The position numbers were made by a program, and so were the translations under genes. The notes under the pieces were generated by a model. The model was not told the origin of the DNA. It did no database searches and worked only from the letters and a program-made list of their open reading frames with translations. A DNA stretch of 64,000 nucleotides, from NCBI GenBank assembly GCA_002928875.1, contig PERO01000020.1, positions 620,001-684,000 of the forward strand. Direction: 5' to 3'. This DNA is from Methylobacterium sp. (lineage in GTDB: Bacteria; Pseudomonadota; Alphaproteobacteria; Rhizobiales; Beijerinckiaceae). Positions 49,232-58,620 of the stretch are shown here, in pieces (the first letter of the stretch is position 1; each line of letters starts with the position of its first letter).

Positions 49232-50227
49232 ATGTCCCGCACCTATGATGTCCTCGCCATCGGCAACGCGATCGTCGATGTGATCGCCCGCTGCGAGGAG
49301 GATTTCCTGCACCGCCAGCAGATCGTGAAGGGCGCGATGAACCTGATCGATGAGGATCGGGCCGAGTCGATCTATGGCGCCATGGGCCCGGCGACGGTGA
49401 TTTCCGGCGGCTCGGCCGCGAATACCGCGGTGGCGGCGGCGTCCTTCGGCGCGCGCTCGGCCTTCATCGGCAAGGTGAAGGCCGATCCGGTGGGGGATCT
49501 CTTCGCGCATGACATCGTGGCCTCGGGCGTGGCCTTCGGCACTACGCCGGCCACCGAAGGCAAGGCGACGGCGCGTTCCTTCATCCTCGTGACGCCCGAT
49601 GGCGAGCGTTCGATGAACACCTTCCTCGGCGCCTGTCAGGACCTGACCGAGGCCGATATCGACCCGGCCACCGTTGAGGCCGCGACCGTGACTTACCTCG
49701 AAGGGTATCTCTGGGACCCGCCCGCCGCGAAGATCGCCTTCCGCAAGGCCGCCGAAATCGCGCATGCCGCGGGCCGGGAAGTGGCCATCACGCTCTCGGA
49801 CAGCTTCTGCGTCGATCGCTATCGCGCCGAATTCCGCCAACTCATCGTCAGCGGCACGGTCGATCTCGTCTTCGCGAACGAACACGAATTGAAGGCGCTC
49901 TACGAGACCGCCGATTTCGACACGGCCCTGGCAGCCCTGCGCCACGAGGCGAAGCGCGCGGCCGTGACGCGCTCCGAGAAGGGCTCGGTCATCATCGAGG
50001 GCGCGACGACGGTCGAGGCACCCGCCTTCCCGATCGAGAAGCTCGAAGACGCGACGGGTGCGGGCGATGCCTATGCCGCCGGCTTCCTCTTCGGCTACAC
50101 CACCGGCCTCGGCTACGACAAGGCCGGGCGGCTGGGCTCGCTCGCCGCGAGCCATGTCATCCAGAAGATTGGCGCGCGCCCGGCGCAATCGCTGAAAGAA
50201 CTGGCGCAGCAGAACGGGCTGATCTGA
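49232..50227 (+). CDS. PfkB family carbohydrate kinase, adenosine kinase-like
   Basis: A 331-residue ribokinase-fold protein. GNAIVDVIARCEEDFL is found at the start, GGSAANTAVAAASFG forms the substrate loop, and DATGAGDAYAAGFLFG carries the anion hole and the catalytic base D279. The general pattern and length resemble the adenosine kinases of alphaproteobacteria, which salvage adenosine to AMP; other sugar substrates are possible. It is followed by a compact palindromic repeat at 50244-50328. Confidence 0.85.
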   Translation: MSRTYDVLAIGNAIVDVIARCEEDFLHRQQIVKGAMNLIDEDRAESIYGAMGPATVISGGSAANTAVAAASFGARSAFIGKVKADPVGDLFAHDIVASGVAFGTTPATEGKATARSFILVTPDGERSMNTFLGACQDLTEADIDPATVEAATVTYLEGYLWDPPAAKIAFRKAAEIAHAAGREVAITLSDSFCVDRYRAEFRQLIVSGTVDLVFANEHELKALYETADFDTALAALRHEAKRAAVTRSEKGSVIIEGATTVEAPAFPIEKLEDATGAGDAYAAGFLFGYTTGLGYDKAGRLGSLAASHVIQKIGARPAQSLKELAQQNGLI

Positions 50228-50243
50228 CGCCGATGGCGGTTTG

Positions 50244-50264
50244 CGATCTGCATAAAGCAGATCG
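50244..50264. repeat. Palindrome next to the 44-base repeat unit
   Basis: A perfect 8-bp inverted repeat, CGATCTGC-ATAAA-GCAGATCG, in the 102-base gap after the kinase gene. It has no T tract, so it is not an obvious terminator, and lies just before the 44-base palindrome at 50285 as part of the same composite repeat. Confidence 0.6.
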
Positions 50265-50284
50265 ACTGCTCTTTCTGTCTGGAC

Positions 50285-50328
50285 GCATTTTCGAACGGCC
50301 AACCGGTATCCACTTGGCCGGAAAATGC
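50285..50328. repeat. 44-base rhizobial-type palindromic repeat unit
   Basis: Outer arms GCATTTT and AAAATGC flank inner arms GGCCAA and TTGGCC around a loop. The layout and many bases match the repeat at 62811 (also 44 bases) and recall short palindromic intergenic repeats known in Hyphomicrobiales. It fills most of the gap between two convergent genes. Confidence 0.65.
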
Positions 50329-50329
50329 T

Positions 50330-50749
50330 CTAGCGCGCGGCGGGCTTGCGTTTCCGGGCCGGGGCTTTCGGCGCATCCGCCGGGCGCCGCTGCACGGGGA
50401 TGCCGTGCGGGAGGCTCGCGACCTCGACCAGCCTCTGCGCGAGATCGAGAATCCGCCCATCCGGCGCGATGAGATGCCCCTCGGCCTCGAGCAGCGCGCG
50501 CTGGCTCGCGCCGGTGTCGTCGGTCTTGGGACGATCGAGCTGGCCCGCCTCGTTCACCGCGCGATGCCAGGGAACCTGGCCGGCCTCGATCGGATCAAGC
50601 GTGGCGAGGATATAGGCGGGGTGGCGCGGCACCACGTCGAGATGCGCGCCGATATCCCTGAAGGTCACGAGCCGACCCGGCGGCACGCTCGCCATGATGG
50701 CGAGCACATCCCGCTTGATCCGCGCGAAAAAGGGGCTTCCAGCCGGCAT
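50330..50749 (-). CDS. Alkyltransferase-like (ATL) / MGMT family protein lacking the acceptor Cys
   Basis: 139 residues. The MGMT DNA-binding domain is clear: VPPGRLVTFRDIGAHL is the helix-turn-helix region and the active-site motif reads PWHR (residues 60-63) where alkyltransferases have PCHR. Trp for Cys is the defining mark of ATL proteins, which bind O6-alkylguanine without repairing it and hand it to nucleotide excision repair. A basic tail (about 115-139) is Lys/Arg/Pro-rich. GGGAGG sits 4-5 bases before the ATG. Confidence 0.85.
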   Translation of the reverse strand: MPAGSPFFARIKRDVLAIMASVPPGRLVTFRDIGAHLDVVPRHPAYILATLDPIEAGQVPWHRAVNEAGQLDRPKTDDTGASQRALLEAEGHLIAPDGRILDLAQRLVEVASLPHGIPVQRRPADAPKAPARKRKPAAR

Positions 50750-50799
50750 GATCGCCTCCCGTCGCTGGAAAATGCCGCGACTTTGGGATTTGTCGAGCC

Positions 50800-51768
50800 T
50801 CAGAGCTTCCGGAGTGCCACTTCCTCGATGGTGTGGCGCTCGCCCTTGCGCAGGATGAGATCGGCGCGCGGCCGTGTGGGGAAGATGTTCTCGCGCAGGT
50901 TCGGCAGGTTGATGCGGTCCCACAGGCTGTGCGCGGTGGCGAGCGCTTCCGCATCGGGGATCGAGGCGTAGCGGTTGAAGAAGCTCTCCGGCTTGCGGAA
51001 CGCCGTTTCCCGCAGGGCCATGAAGCGGTCGACATACCACTTGCGCAAGTGATCCTCGTCCGCATCGATATAGATCGAGAAATCGAGAAAGTCCGAAACG
51101 TAGGGGACCGGCTTGCCGTCGCGCGGCAGGCGCGGCGGCTGCAGCACGTTCAGCCCCTCGAAGATCAGGATATCCGGCCGATCCACGAGCACTTCCTCGC
51201 CGGGAAGGATGTCATAGACGAGATGGGAATAAAGCGGCGCGGGGACATGCCGCTCGCCGGCCTTGATCTGCGCGAGGAACTTCACGATCGCCATGCTGTC
51301 ATAGCTCTCGGGGAAGCCCTTGCGCTCCATCAGGCCCAGGCGGCGCAATTCCGCGTTGGGGTAGAGGAAGCCATCGGTGGTGATCAGGCTCACCTTCGGC
51401 GTGTTGGGCCAGCGCGTGAGCAGCTTCTCGAGCACGCGTGCCGTGGTGGATTTCCCCACCGCAACAGACCCCGCGACGCCGATGACGTATGGCACCTTGC
51501 CGTCGCCGGCATTGAGAAACCGCTGCGTCGCCTTGTAGAGCCCCTGCGCGGCCGCTGTGTAGAGCGCAAGCAGGCGCGAGAGCGGCAGGTAGATTTCCAC
51601 CACCTCCTCGAGGCTCAGGCGATCGTTCATGGATTGCAGGCCCTTGATCTCCTCGAGGCTGAGGGTCAAGGGCGTATCGGCGCGCAAGGTCGCCCATTCC
51701 TGCCGGTCGAACACCCGGAAGGGCGAGAGATCGACATCGGGCGCGAGTTTCGAAACGCGTGCATCCAT
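50800..51768 (-). CDS. coaA: Pantothenate kinase, type I
   Basis: 322 residues, close to 316 in E. coli. P-loop GSVAVGKS (100-107), [17 protein letters not shown] and [19 protein letters not shown] are diagnostic. It phosphorylates pantothenate, the first and controlling step of CoA synthesis. It follows hisE by 47 bases in the same direction, an order common in rhizobia, so it may be read from the histidine operon. Confidence 0.95.
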   Translation of the reverse strand: MDARVSKLAPDVDLSPFRVFDRQEWATLRADTPLTLSLEEIKGLQSMNDRLSLEEVVEIYLPLSRLLALYTAAAQGLYKATQRFLNAGDGKVPYVIGVAGSVAVGKSTTARVLEKLLTRWPNTPKVSLITTDGFLYPNAELRRLGLMERKGFPESYDSMAIVKFLAQIKAGERHVPAPLYSHLVYDILPGEEVLVDRPDILIFEGLNVLQPPRLPRDGKPVPYVSDFLDFSIYIDADEDHLRKWYVDRFMALRETAFRKPESFFNRYASIPDAEALATAHSLWDRINLPNLRENIFPTRPRADLILRKGERHTIEEVALRKL

Positions 51769-51815
51769 GGAAAAAGCTCCTCCCCCGGAAGCGTTTTCGT
51801 GTGCCGCCGCCGTTC

Positions 51816-52139
51816 TCAGACCGGCTTGCGGGCGGCCTTTTCCGCGATGCCGGATTGGGCCGTGCGCGAGGCCAGTTCGTCAAGCACATCCTTCAGCGGC
51901 ACGCCGGCAATGTGGAGGACGACCAACAGATGATAGAGCAGGTCGGCGCTTTCCTTGGTCAATTCCTCGGCATTGCCCGTCATGCCGGCGATCACGGCCT
52001 CGACCGCCTCTTCCCCCAGCTTCTTCGCGGCCTGGCTCATGCCGCGCGCCACGAGCTTCGCCGTGTGCGATTCCGCAGGATCGGCTCCCGCGCGCACGGC
52101 GATCAGCGCTTCGAGATGGTCGAGGGTAAACTGGCTCAT
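51816..52139 (-). CDS. hisE: Phosphoribosyl-ATP diphosphatase
   Basis: 107 residues with the MazG-like fold: [26 protein letters not shown] and [14 protein letters not shown] contain the conserved Glu and Asp that bind magnesium. It removes pyrophosphate from PR-ATP, the second step of histidine synthesis. HisI, which is fused to HisE in enteric bacteria, is separate and not in this window. The ATG overlaps the hisF stop in ATGA. Confidence 0.93.
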   Translation of the reverse strand: MSQFTLDHLEALIAVRAGADPAESHTAKLVARGMSQAAKKLGEEAVEAVIAGMTGNAEELTKESADLLYHLLVVLHIAGVPLKDVLDELASRTAQSGIAEKAARKPV

Positions 52140-52924
52140 CCGGCAATCCCGTCGAGGCGGACGGGAAGGCCCGCGCGCGCCATGTGATTCTTGGCCTCAC
52201 CGATGGTGAATGTGCCGAAATGGAAGATCGAGGCCGCGAGGACGGCCGACGCCTTGCCGACCTTAATTCCGTCGACCAGATGGTCCAAAGTGCCAACGCC
52301 GCCGGAGGCCACGACGGGAATGGTCACGGCCTCGGCGATGGCGCGGGTCAGCGCCAGATCGAAACCGGCCTTGGTGCCGTCGCGATCCATCGAGGTCAGC
52401 AGGATTTCGCCCGCGCCGAGATCGGCGACCTCGCGTGCATAGGCGATGGCATCGATGCCTGTGCGGTTCCGTCCGCCATGGGTGAAGATCTCCCAGCGCT
52501 CGCTCTCGCCCGGTTCGGAGACCTTCTTCGCATCGATCGCCACGACGATCGCCTGCGCGCCGAATTTCTCGGCCGCGCGGCCCACGATCGCGCGATCCTT
52601 CACGGCGGCGGTGTTGATCGAGACCTTGTCGGCGCCCGCGAGCATCAGCGCGCGGATATCCTCCACCGCGCGCACGCCGCCGCCAACCGTGACCGGCATG
52701 AAGCAGTTCTCGGCGGTGCGCCGCACCACGTCGAGAATCGTGCCGCGATTCTCGTGGCTCGCGGTGATGTCGAGGAAGCAGAGTTCGTCCGCGCCCGCCG
52801 CATCATAGGCCTTGGCGCTCTCCACGGGGTCGCCGGCATCGACGAGATCGACGAATTGCACGCCCTTCACGACACGCCCGTCCTTCACATCGAGGCAGGG
52901 GATGACGCGGACCTTGAGGCTCAT
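52136..52924 (-). CDS. hisF: Imidazole glycerol phosphate synthase, cyclase subunit
   Basis: A 262-residue TIM barrel. The catalytic Asp 11 lies in [13 protein letters not shown], the second catalytic Asp in [16 protein letters not shown], and [12 protein letters not shown] is the phosphate site. It uses ammonia from HisH to form IGP and AICAR. ATGA overlaps join it to hisA and hisE. Confidence 0.96.
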   Translation of the reverse strand: MSLKVRVIPCLDVKDGRVVKGVQFVDLVDAGDPVESAKAYDAAGADELCFLDITASHENRGTILDVVRRTAENCFMPVTVGGGVRAVEDIRALMLAGADKVSINTAAVKDRAIVGRAAEKFGAQAIVVAIDAKKVSEPGESERWEIFTHGGRNRTGIDAIAYAREVADLGAGEILLTSMDRDGTKAGFDLALTRAIAEAVTIPVVASGGVGTLDHLVDGIKVGKASAVLAASIFHFGTFTIGEAKNHMARAGLPVRLDGIAG

Positions 52925-53661
52925 GCGAAAGCCCTCGCGGCCCGGATCGTGGCGATGGCCTGGCCTGCGTCGAGCCGGCCGTCATAAAGCGCGCGGCCCG
53001 TGATCGCGCCGGCGAGATGCGCGCATTCGGGCGACGCCAGCCGCTCGATATCGGCCATGGAAGCCAAGCCGCCCGAGGCGATGACGGGGATCGTCAGCGC
53101 GTGGCCCAGCGCGATCGTGCCCTCGAAATCGAGGCCCGAGAGCATGCCGTCGCGCGCGATATTCGTGTAGATGATGGCCGCGACGCCGGCATCCTCGAAG
53201 CGCTTGCCGAGGTCGACATCGCGCATATCGGAGGTCTCGGCCCAGCCCTCGACGGCCACGCGGCCATCGCGGGCATCGATGCCGACGGCGACCTTCCCCG
53301 GAAAGGCCTTCGCCGCGGCTTTGACGAAATCCGGATCGCGCAGGGCGGCGGTGCCGATGATGACGCGGGCGATGCCGCGCGACACCCAGGCCTCCACCTG
53401 CTCCATGCGGCGGATGCCACCCCCCAATTGCACCGGAAAGCGAACGCGCTTCAGGATCGCTTCCACCGCCGCGCCGTTCACCGCCTCGCCGGCAAAGGCC
53501 CCATCCAGATCGACGACATGCAGGGCCTCGAAGCCTTGCGCCTCGAAGCTGGCGGCCTGCGCGGCGGGGTCATCGTTGAACACGGTCGCCTGTGCCATGT
53601 CGCCCTGTTTCAGGCGCACGCACTGGCCGTTCTTGAGATCGATGGCCGGGTAAAGGATCAT
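52921..53661 (-). CDS. hisA: ProFAR isomerase
   Basis: A 246-residue TIM barrel related to His[15 protein letters not shown] holds the catalytic Asp 8-type residue, [14 protein letters not shown] is the middle motif with the second Asp in [12 protein letters not shown], and [13 protein letters not shown] is the phosphate loop. It isomerises the ProFAR ring. The ATG at 53661 overlaps the hisH stop in ATGA and is favoured over a GTG 9 bases upstream. Confidence 0.95.
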   Translation of the reverse strand: MILYPAIDLKNGQCVRLKQGDMAQATVFNDDPAAQAASFEAQGFEALHVVDLDGAFAGEAVNGAAVEAILKRVRFPVQLGGGIRRMEQVEAWVSRGIARVIIGTAALRDPDFVKAAAKAFPGKVAVGIDARDGRVAVEGWAETSDMRDVDLGKRFEDAGVAAIIYTNIARDGMLSGLDFEGTIALGHALTIPVIASGGLASMADIERLASPECAHLAGAITGRALYDGRLDAGQAIATIRAARAFA

Positions 53662-54308
53662 GGACGCCACGCAAGAAAGTTCTGCAGGAGCCGGAGGCCG
53701 AGCCCCTGGCTCTTTTCCGGGTGAAATTGCGTTCCGACGATGTTCTCGCGGCCCACGATGGCCGAGACCGGCCCGCCATAATCGGCGACGGCCAGGAGAT
53801 CATCCGCATGCTTCGGCAAGAGGTGGAAGGAATGCAGGAAATAGGCGTGCAAGGCACCCGCGCCGAACGGCACATCCCTCAGCACGGGATGTGAACCGCG
53901 CGATTCCAGCGTGTTCCAGCCCATATGCGGCACCTTGAGATGCCGCTCGGCCGGGTCCAAGGCCACGACACGACCGGGAATCCAGCCGAGACCTGCGGTT
54001 TCGCCACGTTCCTCGCCGATATCCGCCAGCAATTGCATGCCGACGCAGATGCCAAGGAAGGGCCGGCCCTTCACGCGCACAGCGTCGTGCAGGGCCTCTT
54101 CGACACCCGGCGCGGAGCGGAGTTCGTCGCGGCAATCCTTGAAGGCACCGTCGCCCGGCAGCACGATCGCATCGGCGGAGGCAATCACCGCCGGATCGGC
54201 GCCCACCGCCACCGTGCCCGCCTGCCCGTTGGCCGCGAGCGCGCGCTCCAGCGCCTTGCCGCAGGAATGCAGGTTCCCCGCGCCGTAATCGATCAGCGCG
54301 ACCCTCAT
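53658..54308 (-). CDS. hisH: Imidazole glycerol phosphate synthase, glutaminase subunit
   Basis: A 216-residue class I glutamine amidotransferase. The nucleophile Cys is in GICVGMQLL, and His and Glu are in [10 protein letters not shown]. It releases ammonia for HisF. It overlaps the DUF2628 gene upstream by 4 bases and hisA downstream by 4 bases. Confidence 0.95.
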   Translation of the reverse strand: MRVALIDYGAGNLHSCGKALERALAANGQAGTVAVGADPAVIASADAIVLPGDGAFKDCRDELRSAPGVEEALHDAVRVKGRPFLGICVGMQLLADIGEERGETAGLGWIPGRVVALDPAERHLKVPHMGWNTLESRGSHPVLRDVPFGAGALHAYFLHSFHLLPKHADDLLAVADYGGPVSAIVGRENIVGTQFHPEKSQGLGLRLLQNFLAWRP

Positions 54309-54799
54309 GAACGCGGCGCTCCGGGGCGCGAAGGGCTCGGGAACAGGCCGATGACCGGGATGCCGCTCGCGGCGCGCGGAACGGGAGCGCTGGCGAATGG
54401 CATCGCGGCGGGGGGCGAAGCCGCTGCGCTCTCGCCGAGCGCGTCCTCGAAGAAGCGGCGCTCCATCACGTCGCGATCGTCGCCGGAGATCACCGCCACC
54501 AGCCGGTGCCCCTTGATCGCGAGTTCCCAGGCGAGGATCGCGCCGGATTCCAGCGCGGCGAGGAAATTCACGAGGAGCGAGACCAGCGGAATGAGCATGG
54601 CCAGGCCCAGCGCCTGCAGCAGCATGCTGATCGCCAGTTGCAGCGAGAAAAGCAGCAGCGCCGAAATCCAGGCGCCCTTCACCAGAAACCAGAGCGCGCC
54701 GAAGGTCAGCGCCAGCCACGAGAAGCCGTCCTTCACGAACCGCGCGCGGGCCAGGGCCTCGGGCCCCTCTCCCTTCACATGCGCCGTATAGCGGGCCAT
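54305..54799 (-). CDS. DUF2628 membrane protein in the histidine operon
   Basis: 164 residues. A cytosolic start (ARARFVKDGFSWLALTFGALWFL) leads into about three membrane helices (about 25-90), ending in a Pro/Ser-rich cytosolic tail. The W-x-A-L-x-x-G-x-x-W-F-L pattern is that of DUF2628. The function is unknown. It sits between hisB and hisH with overlapping ends, an arrangement typical of rhizobia, yet no histidine-related role is visible. Confidence 0.83.
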   Translation of the reverse strand: MARYTAHVKGEGPEALARARFVKDGFSWLALTFGALWFLVKGAWISALLLFSLQLAISMLLQALGLAMLIPLVSLLVNFLAALESGAILAWELAIKGHRLVAVISGDDRDVMERRFFEDALGESAAASPPAAMPFASAPVPRAASGIPVIGLFPSPSRPGAPRS

Positions 54800-54812
54800 C
54801 AGACCGACCTCA

Positions 54813-55406
54813 TCAGACCGAAAGGGTCCCCTTGGTGGAAGGCACGGCGTCTTTCGCGCGGAGATCGATTTCCGTGGCGTGACGCAGCACGCGCGCGAGT
54901 CCCTTGAACAGGGCTTCGGCGATGTGATGGCTGTTTTCGCCATAAAGCGCCTCGGCGTGAAGCGTCACCTGCGCATTCGCCACGAAAGCCTGGAAGAATT
55001 CGCGCACGAGTTCGGTATCGAAGGTGCCGATCTTCTGGCTCGGAAACTCGGCCCGGAAGACGAGAAAGGCCCGGCCAGAAATGTCGAGAGCCACGCGCGC
55101 GAGCGTCTCGTCCATCGGCATCAGGCAATCGGCATAGCGCCGGATGCCGATCTTCGCGCCAAGCGCCTGCCGCAGGGCCTGCCCGAGGGCGATGCCGACA
55201 TCCTCGGTCGTGTGGTGGTCATCGACATGCAGGTCGCCCTCGGCGCGCACGAGGAGATCGACCATGGAATGGCGGGCAAGCAGCGTCAGCATGTGATCGA
55301 GGAAGCCGATGCCGGTGGTAATATCCGCCCGGCCGGTCCCGTCGAGATCGAGGGCGACGGCGATCTTCGTTTCGCCCGTCTCGCGTTTCACCTCTGCGCG
55401 GCGCAT
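54813..55406 (-). CDS. hisB: Imidazoleglycerol-phosphate dehydratase
   Basis: 197 residues, the monofunctional size. HFxDHML-type [29 protein letters not shown] and [22 protein letters not shown] signatures bind the two manganese ions. It dehydrates IGP to imidazoleacetol phosphate. The frame is open to 55544, but the ATG at 55406 is the family start. It begins the minus-strand histidine operon. Confidence 0.95.
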   Translation of the reverse strand: MRRAEVKRETGETKIAVALDLDGTGRADITTGIGFLDHMLTLLARHSMVDLLVRAEGDLHVDDHHTTEDVGIALGQALRQALGAKIGIRRYADCLMPMDETLARVALDISGRAFLVFRAEFPSQKIGTFDTELVREFFQAFVANAQVTLHAEALYGENSHHIAEALFKGLARVLRHATEIDLRAKDAVPSTKGTLSV

Positions 55407-55501
55407 GGCCTGCTCCCGTCTTCCCGTGGCGCGCGGCCACTTGCCGCGAGGCTTTAGAACATGCGGGGCAAAAGGAAAAGCCGCGAAAGGCTCTGCACGA
55501 C

Positions 55502-55603
55502 GTGTCATTCCCGGCGACGGCGGAGCCGGCGAACGGGAATCCACCGGTTGCTGACGGGGTTATGGATTCCCGCTCGCTGCTCGCGCAGCGTCGGGAATGA
55601 CAC
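55502..55603. repeat. 102-base nested palindromic repeat (REP/MITE-like)
   Basis: Outer arms GTGTCATTCCCG (55502) and CGGGAATGACAC (55592) are exact 12-bp inverses. Inner arms CGGGAATCCA (55534) and TGGATTCCCG (55563) are exact 10-bp inverses. The design matches TCATTCCCG-type intergenic elements seen across alphaproteobacteria. It lies between the divergent hisB and hslV, has no reading frame of its own, and leaves just enough space for the hslV promoter. Confidence 0.75.
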
Positions 55604-55610
55604 CCTCCGC

Positions 55611-55640
55611 CTTGGCAATTTCGCTCGCGAGCCCCTACAT
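55611..55640 (+). promoter_or_regulatory. RpoH (heat-shock sigma)-like promoter for hslVU
   Basis: CTTG at 55611, then 17 bases, then CCCCTACAT, resembles the CTTG...CCCCAT pattern of heat-shock promoters. It ends about 25 bases before the hslV ATG. hslVU is part of the heat-shock regulon in well-studied bacteria, which supports the match; it has not been tested here. Confidence 0.5.
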
Positions 55641-55664
55641 TCAGGCGCTGACAAGGACATGCGC

Positions 55665-56222
55665 ATGCAGAACGACAGAGAGCCGGCCACAGGCTGGCAC
55701 GCCACCACCATCCTGATGGTGCGCAAGGGCGGCCGAACCGTGATTGGCGGCGACGGGCAGGTGAGCCTCGGCCAGACCATCATCAAGGGCAATGCGAAGA
55801 AGGTGCGCCGGCTCGCCAAGGGCGAGGTGATCGGCGGATTCGCCGGTGCCACGGCCGATGCCTTCACCCTGTTCGAGCGGCTCGAGGCGAAGCTCGAGCA
55901 ATATCCCGGGCAGTTGATGCGGTCTTGCGTCGAACTCGCGAAGGATTGGCGCACCGATCGCTATCTGCGCCGCCTCGAGGCGATGATGCTGGTGGCGGAC
56001 AAGAACACCGGCCTCGTGCTCTCCGGGACGGGTGATGTGCTCGAACCCGAAGGCGGCATCATGGGCATCGGCTCGGGCGGCATGTTCGCGCTGGCCGCGG
56101 CCCGCGCGCTGGCCGACACCGATTTCGACGCCGAGGAAATCATCCGCCGCTCGATGAAGATCGCCGGCGAGATCTGCGTCTACACGAACCACAGCCTCGT
56201 GATCGAAAGCATCGGCGCATGA
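55665..56222 (+). CDS. hslV: ATP-dependent protease peptidase subunit HslV
   Basis: 185 residues. The mature-type N-terminus [12 protein letters not shown] follows a 13-residue lead, with T14 the expected catalytic Thr once the lead is removed. [27 protein letters not shown] and [15 protein letters not shown] are family motifs. It forms the proteasome-like core fed by HslU. AAGGA is 7 bases from the ATG at 55665 but only 1 from the ATG at 55659, so 55665 is chosen. Confidence 0.95.
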   Translation: MQNDREPATGWHATTILMVRKGGRTVIGGDGQVSLGQTIIKGNAKKVRRLAKGEVIGGFAGATADAFTLFERLEAKLEQYPGQLMRSCVELAKDWRTDRYLRRLEAMMLVADKNTGLVLSGTGDVLEPEGGIMGIGSGGMFALAAARALADTDFDAEEIIRRSMKIAGEICVYTNHSLVIESIGA

Positions 56223-57310
56223 TTTCCGAACCCGTCCTGCGGCAGGCGGTCGAGCGCGGAATCGTCACGGCCGAACAGGCCGATGGCTTGCGCCGGCTCG
56301 CCGAGGAGGCTGCCCGGCGTGACTTCGAGCCGGAGAAGGATCGCGAGAAACTCCGCTTCATCTCCGGTTTTGCGGATATCTTCGTGGTGATCGGCATCGC
56401 GCTCTTTCTGGGTGCGGCCGGGTTCTTCCTGTTCGATTCCGCTTCGCCCGTGATCGCGGCGCCGATCCTGATGGGGTTGACCTGGGGCCTCGCGGAACTT
56501 TTCTCGCGCCGGCATCGCATGGCCTTGCCCAGCATCGTGCTGCTCATGCTCTTCACCGGCTCGGCGCTGCTGACGATCTTTCTCTGGATGGGCACGATCC
56601 TCGATCTCGATACGCGGAATTTCGATGCGATATTCGATCCGCTCTCCCGCTCGGGCGTGATGCGCGACCGTTTCGCGCTGGCGCTCTCGGCCCTGCTGAC
56701 GGTGGGAGCGGTCGCGCTGCATTACCGGCGCTTCCATGTCCCGATCACGGTCGCCGCGGGGGTCGCGGCGCTGGCCGGCGCGGGCTTCGTGCTGTTGCTC
56801 GCGCTGGCACCGGGCCTCGTCGAGCGCTTCGGCGGCGTGATCATCCTGCTGATGGGCGTGCTGATCTTCCTGCTCGCCATGCGCTACGATCTCGCCGACC
56901 CCCGGCGCGAGACGCGCCGGACAGACATCGCCTTCTGGCTGCATCTGCTTTCCGCGCCGATCCTCGTGCACAGCATCATCCACGAGGTGTTCGGCGGCGT
57001 CGCCCTGGTGACGGTTCCCAAGGCCATCGCGATGATCGGGATGTTCCTCGTGCTGTCGATCGTAGCCTTGATCATCGACCGGCGGGCGCTGCTCGTCTCC
57101 GCGCTCGTCTATACCGGCATCGCACTCGGTACGTTGTTCCAGAAGACCGCGCTGACCGATGCGACGGTGCCCGCCGCCCTGCTGGCGCTGGGCGCGATCA
57201 TCATCGGCCTCAGCATCGGCTGGCAGCCGCTCCGGCGCGGCACGCTGATGCTGTTGCCGTCCTCTCTCCGTCGCAGGTTTCCTGCGTATCAGCAGGATAA
57301 CCCCGCATGA
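56219..57310 (+). CDS. Multi-pass membrane protein between hslV and hslU (DUF2157-like)
   Basis: 363 residues. A soluble N-terminus (about 1-48) with [20 protein letters not shown] is followed by about ten hydrophobic helices (about 50-340) and a basic C-terminus. The N-terminal pattern and helix number resemble DUF2157 membrane proteins; no enzymatic motif was seen. Both ends overlap the neighbouring hsl genes by 4 bases (ATGA), so it is translated with hslV and hslU. The function is unknown. Confidence 0.8.
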   Translation: MISEPVLRQAVERGIVTAEQADGLRRLAEEAARRDFEPEKDREKLRFISGFADIFVVIGIALFLGAAGFFLFDSASPVIAAPILMGLTWGLAELFSRRHRMALPSIVLLMLFTGSALLTIFLWMGTILDLDTRNFDAIFDPLSRSGVMRDRFALALSALLTVGAVALHYRRFHVPITVAAGVAALAGAGFVLLLALAPGLVERFGGVIILLMGVLIFLLAMRYDLADPRRETRRTDIAFWLHLLSAPILVHSIIHEVFGGVALVTVPKAIAMIGMFLVLSIVALIIDRRALLVSALVYTGIALGTLFQKTALTDATVPAALLALGAIIIGLSIGWQPLRRGTLMLLPSSLRRRFPAYQQDNPA

Positions 57311-58611
57311 CCACGTTCTCTCCCCGCGAGATTGTTTCCGAACTCGATCGCTTCATCGTCGGCCAGCCCGAGGCGAAGCGCGCGGTCGCCATCGCGCTCC
57401 GCAACCGCTGGCGCCGCCAGCAGCTCGAAGGCCCGATGCGCGAGGAGGTTCTGCCGAAGAACATCCTCATGATCGGCCCCACGGGATGCGGCAAGACCGA
57501 GATCGCCCGCCGCCTCGCAAAGCTCGCGGGCGCGCCGTTCCTGAAGGTCGAGGCCACGAAATTCACCGAGGTCGGCTATGTCGGCCGCGATGTCGAGCAG
57601 ATCGTCCGCGATCTCGTCGAGATCGGCATCGGCCTCGAGCGCGAGAAGCGCCGCAAGGAGGTGAAGGCCAAGGCGCATCTCGCGGCCGAGAATCGCGTGC
57701 TCGATGCGCTGGTCGGCTCGACCGCCTCGCCGGCGACGCGCGATGCCTTCCGCCGGAAGCTGCATGCCGGCGAACTCGCCGAGAAGGAAATCGAGGTCGA
57801 GCTTCAGCCCGCGCAGGCTGGATTCCCGATGTTCGAAATCCCCGGCATGGGCGGGCAGATCGGCGCGATGAACCTCTCCGACATGTTCGGCAAGGCCTTC
57901 GCGGGGCGCGGGAAGCCGCGCCGGATGACCGTGCGCGAGGCCTATGATCCGCTGCTGGCCGAGGAAAGCGACAAGCTGATCGACCAGGATCGTATCACTG
58001 CCGATGCGGTGCGTGCCGTGGAGGAAAACGGCATCGTCTTCCTCGACGAGATCGACAAGATCGCCGCGCGCGACGGGCGTGCCGGCGCGGATGTCTCGCG
58101 CGAGGGCGTGCAGCGCGACCTCCTCCCGCTGATTGAGGGCACCACCGTTTCCACCAAGCACGGCCCGGTGAAGACCGACCACATCCTCTTCATCGCCTCG
58201 GGGGCCTTCCATGTCTCGAAACCCTCGGATCTCCTGCCCGAATTGCAGGGCCGCCTGCCGATCCGCGTCGAACTGAAGCCGCTGGGCGAGGAGGATTTCC
58301 GCCGCATCCTCACCGACACCGAGGCCTCGCTCATCAAGCAATATGTGGCGCTGATGGGCACCGAGGGGGTGACGCTGGATTTTCGCGATGACGCCATCGC
58401 GGCGATCGCCCGCGCGGCCTTCGAGGTGAATTCCAATGTCGAGAATATCGGCGCCCGCCGTTTGCAGACGATTCTCGAGCGCGTGCTCGACGAGGTGAGT
58501 TTCACCGCGACCGACCGGGCCGGCGAGACCATCGTCATCGACCAGGCACTGGTGGAGCGCGAGGTGGGCACGCTCGCGAAGAACGCGGATCTCTCGCGGT
58601 TCATTCTCTGA
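57307..58611 (+). CDS. hslU: ATP-dependent protease ATPase subunit HslU
   Basis: 434 residues of the Clp/Hsp100 family. Walker A is GPTGCGKT (57-64) and Walker [10 protein letters not shown], with an I-domain insert (about 110-240) containing [16 protein letters not shown], and a C-terminal tail ending in SRFIL, which docks into HslV. It unfolds substrates and feeds them to HslV. The start overlaps the membrane protein gene by ATGA. Confidence 0.96.
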   Translation: MTTFSPREIVSELDRFIVGQPEAKRAVAIALRNRWRRQQLEGPMREEVLPKNILMIGPTGCGKTEIARRLAKLAGAPFLKVEATKFTEVGYVGRDVEQIVRDLVEIGIGLEREKRRKEVKAKAHLAAENRVLDALVGSTASPATRDAFRRKLHAGELAEKEIEVELQPAQAGFPMFEIPGMGGQIGAMNLSDMFGKAFAGRGKPRRMTVREAYDPLLAEESDKLIDQDRITADAVRAVEENGIVFLDEIDKIAARDGRAGADVSREGVQRDLLPLIEGTTVSTKHGPVKTDHILFIASGAFHVSKPSDLLPELQGRLPIRVELKPLGEEDFRRILTDTEASLIKQYVALMGTEGVTLDFRDDAIAAIARAAFEVNSNVENIGARRLQTILERVLDEVSFTATDRAGETIVIDQALVEREVGTLAKNADLSRFIL

Positions 58612-58620
58612 GGCCGGACC

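Noticed and set aside
47492..50302. 936-codon open frame antisense to mltA, the Smr gene and the kinase
   Set aside because: It spans three well-supported genes on the other strand and shows only the low-information composition of shadow frames.
50285..50328. The palindrome as an ordinary intrinsic terminator of the kinase gene
   Set aside because: The stem is interrupted and is followed by CTCTAGCG rather than a run of T; the resemblance to the unit at 62811 makes a dispersed repeat more likely.
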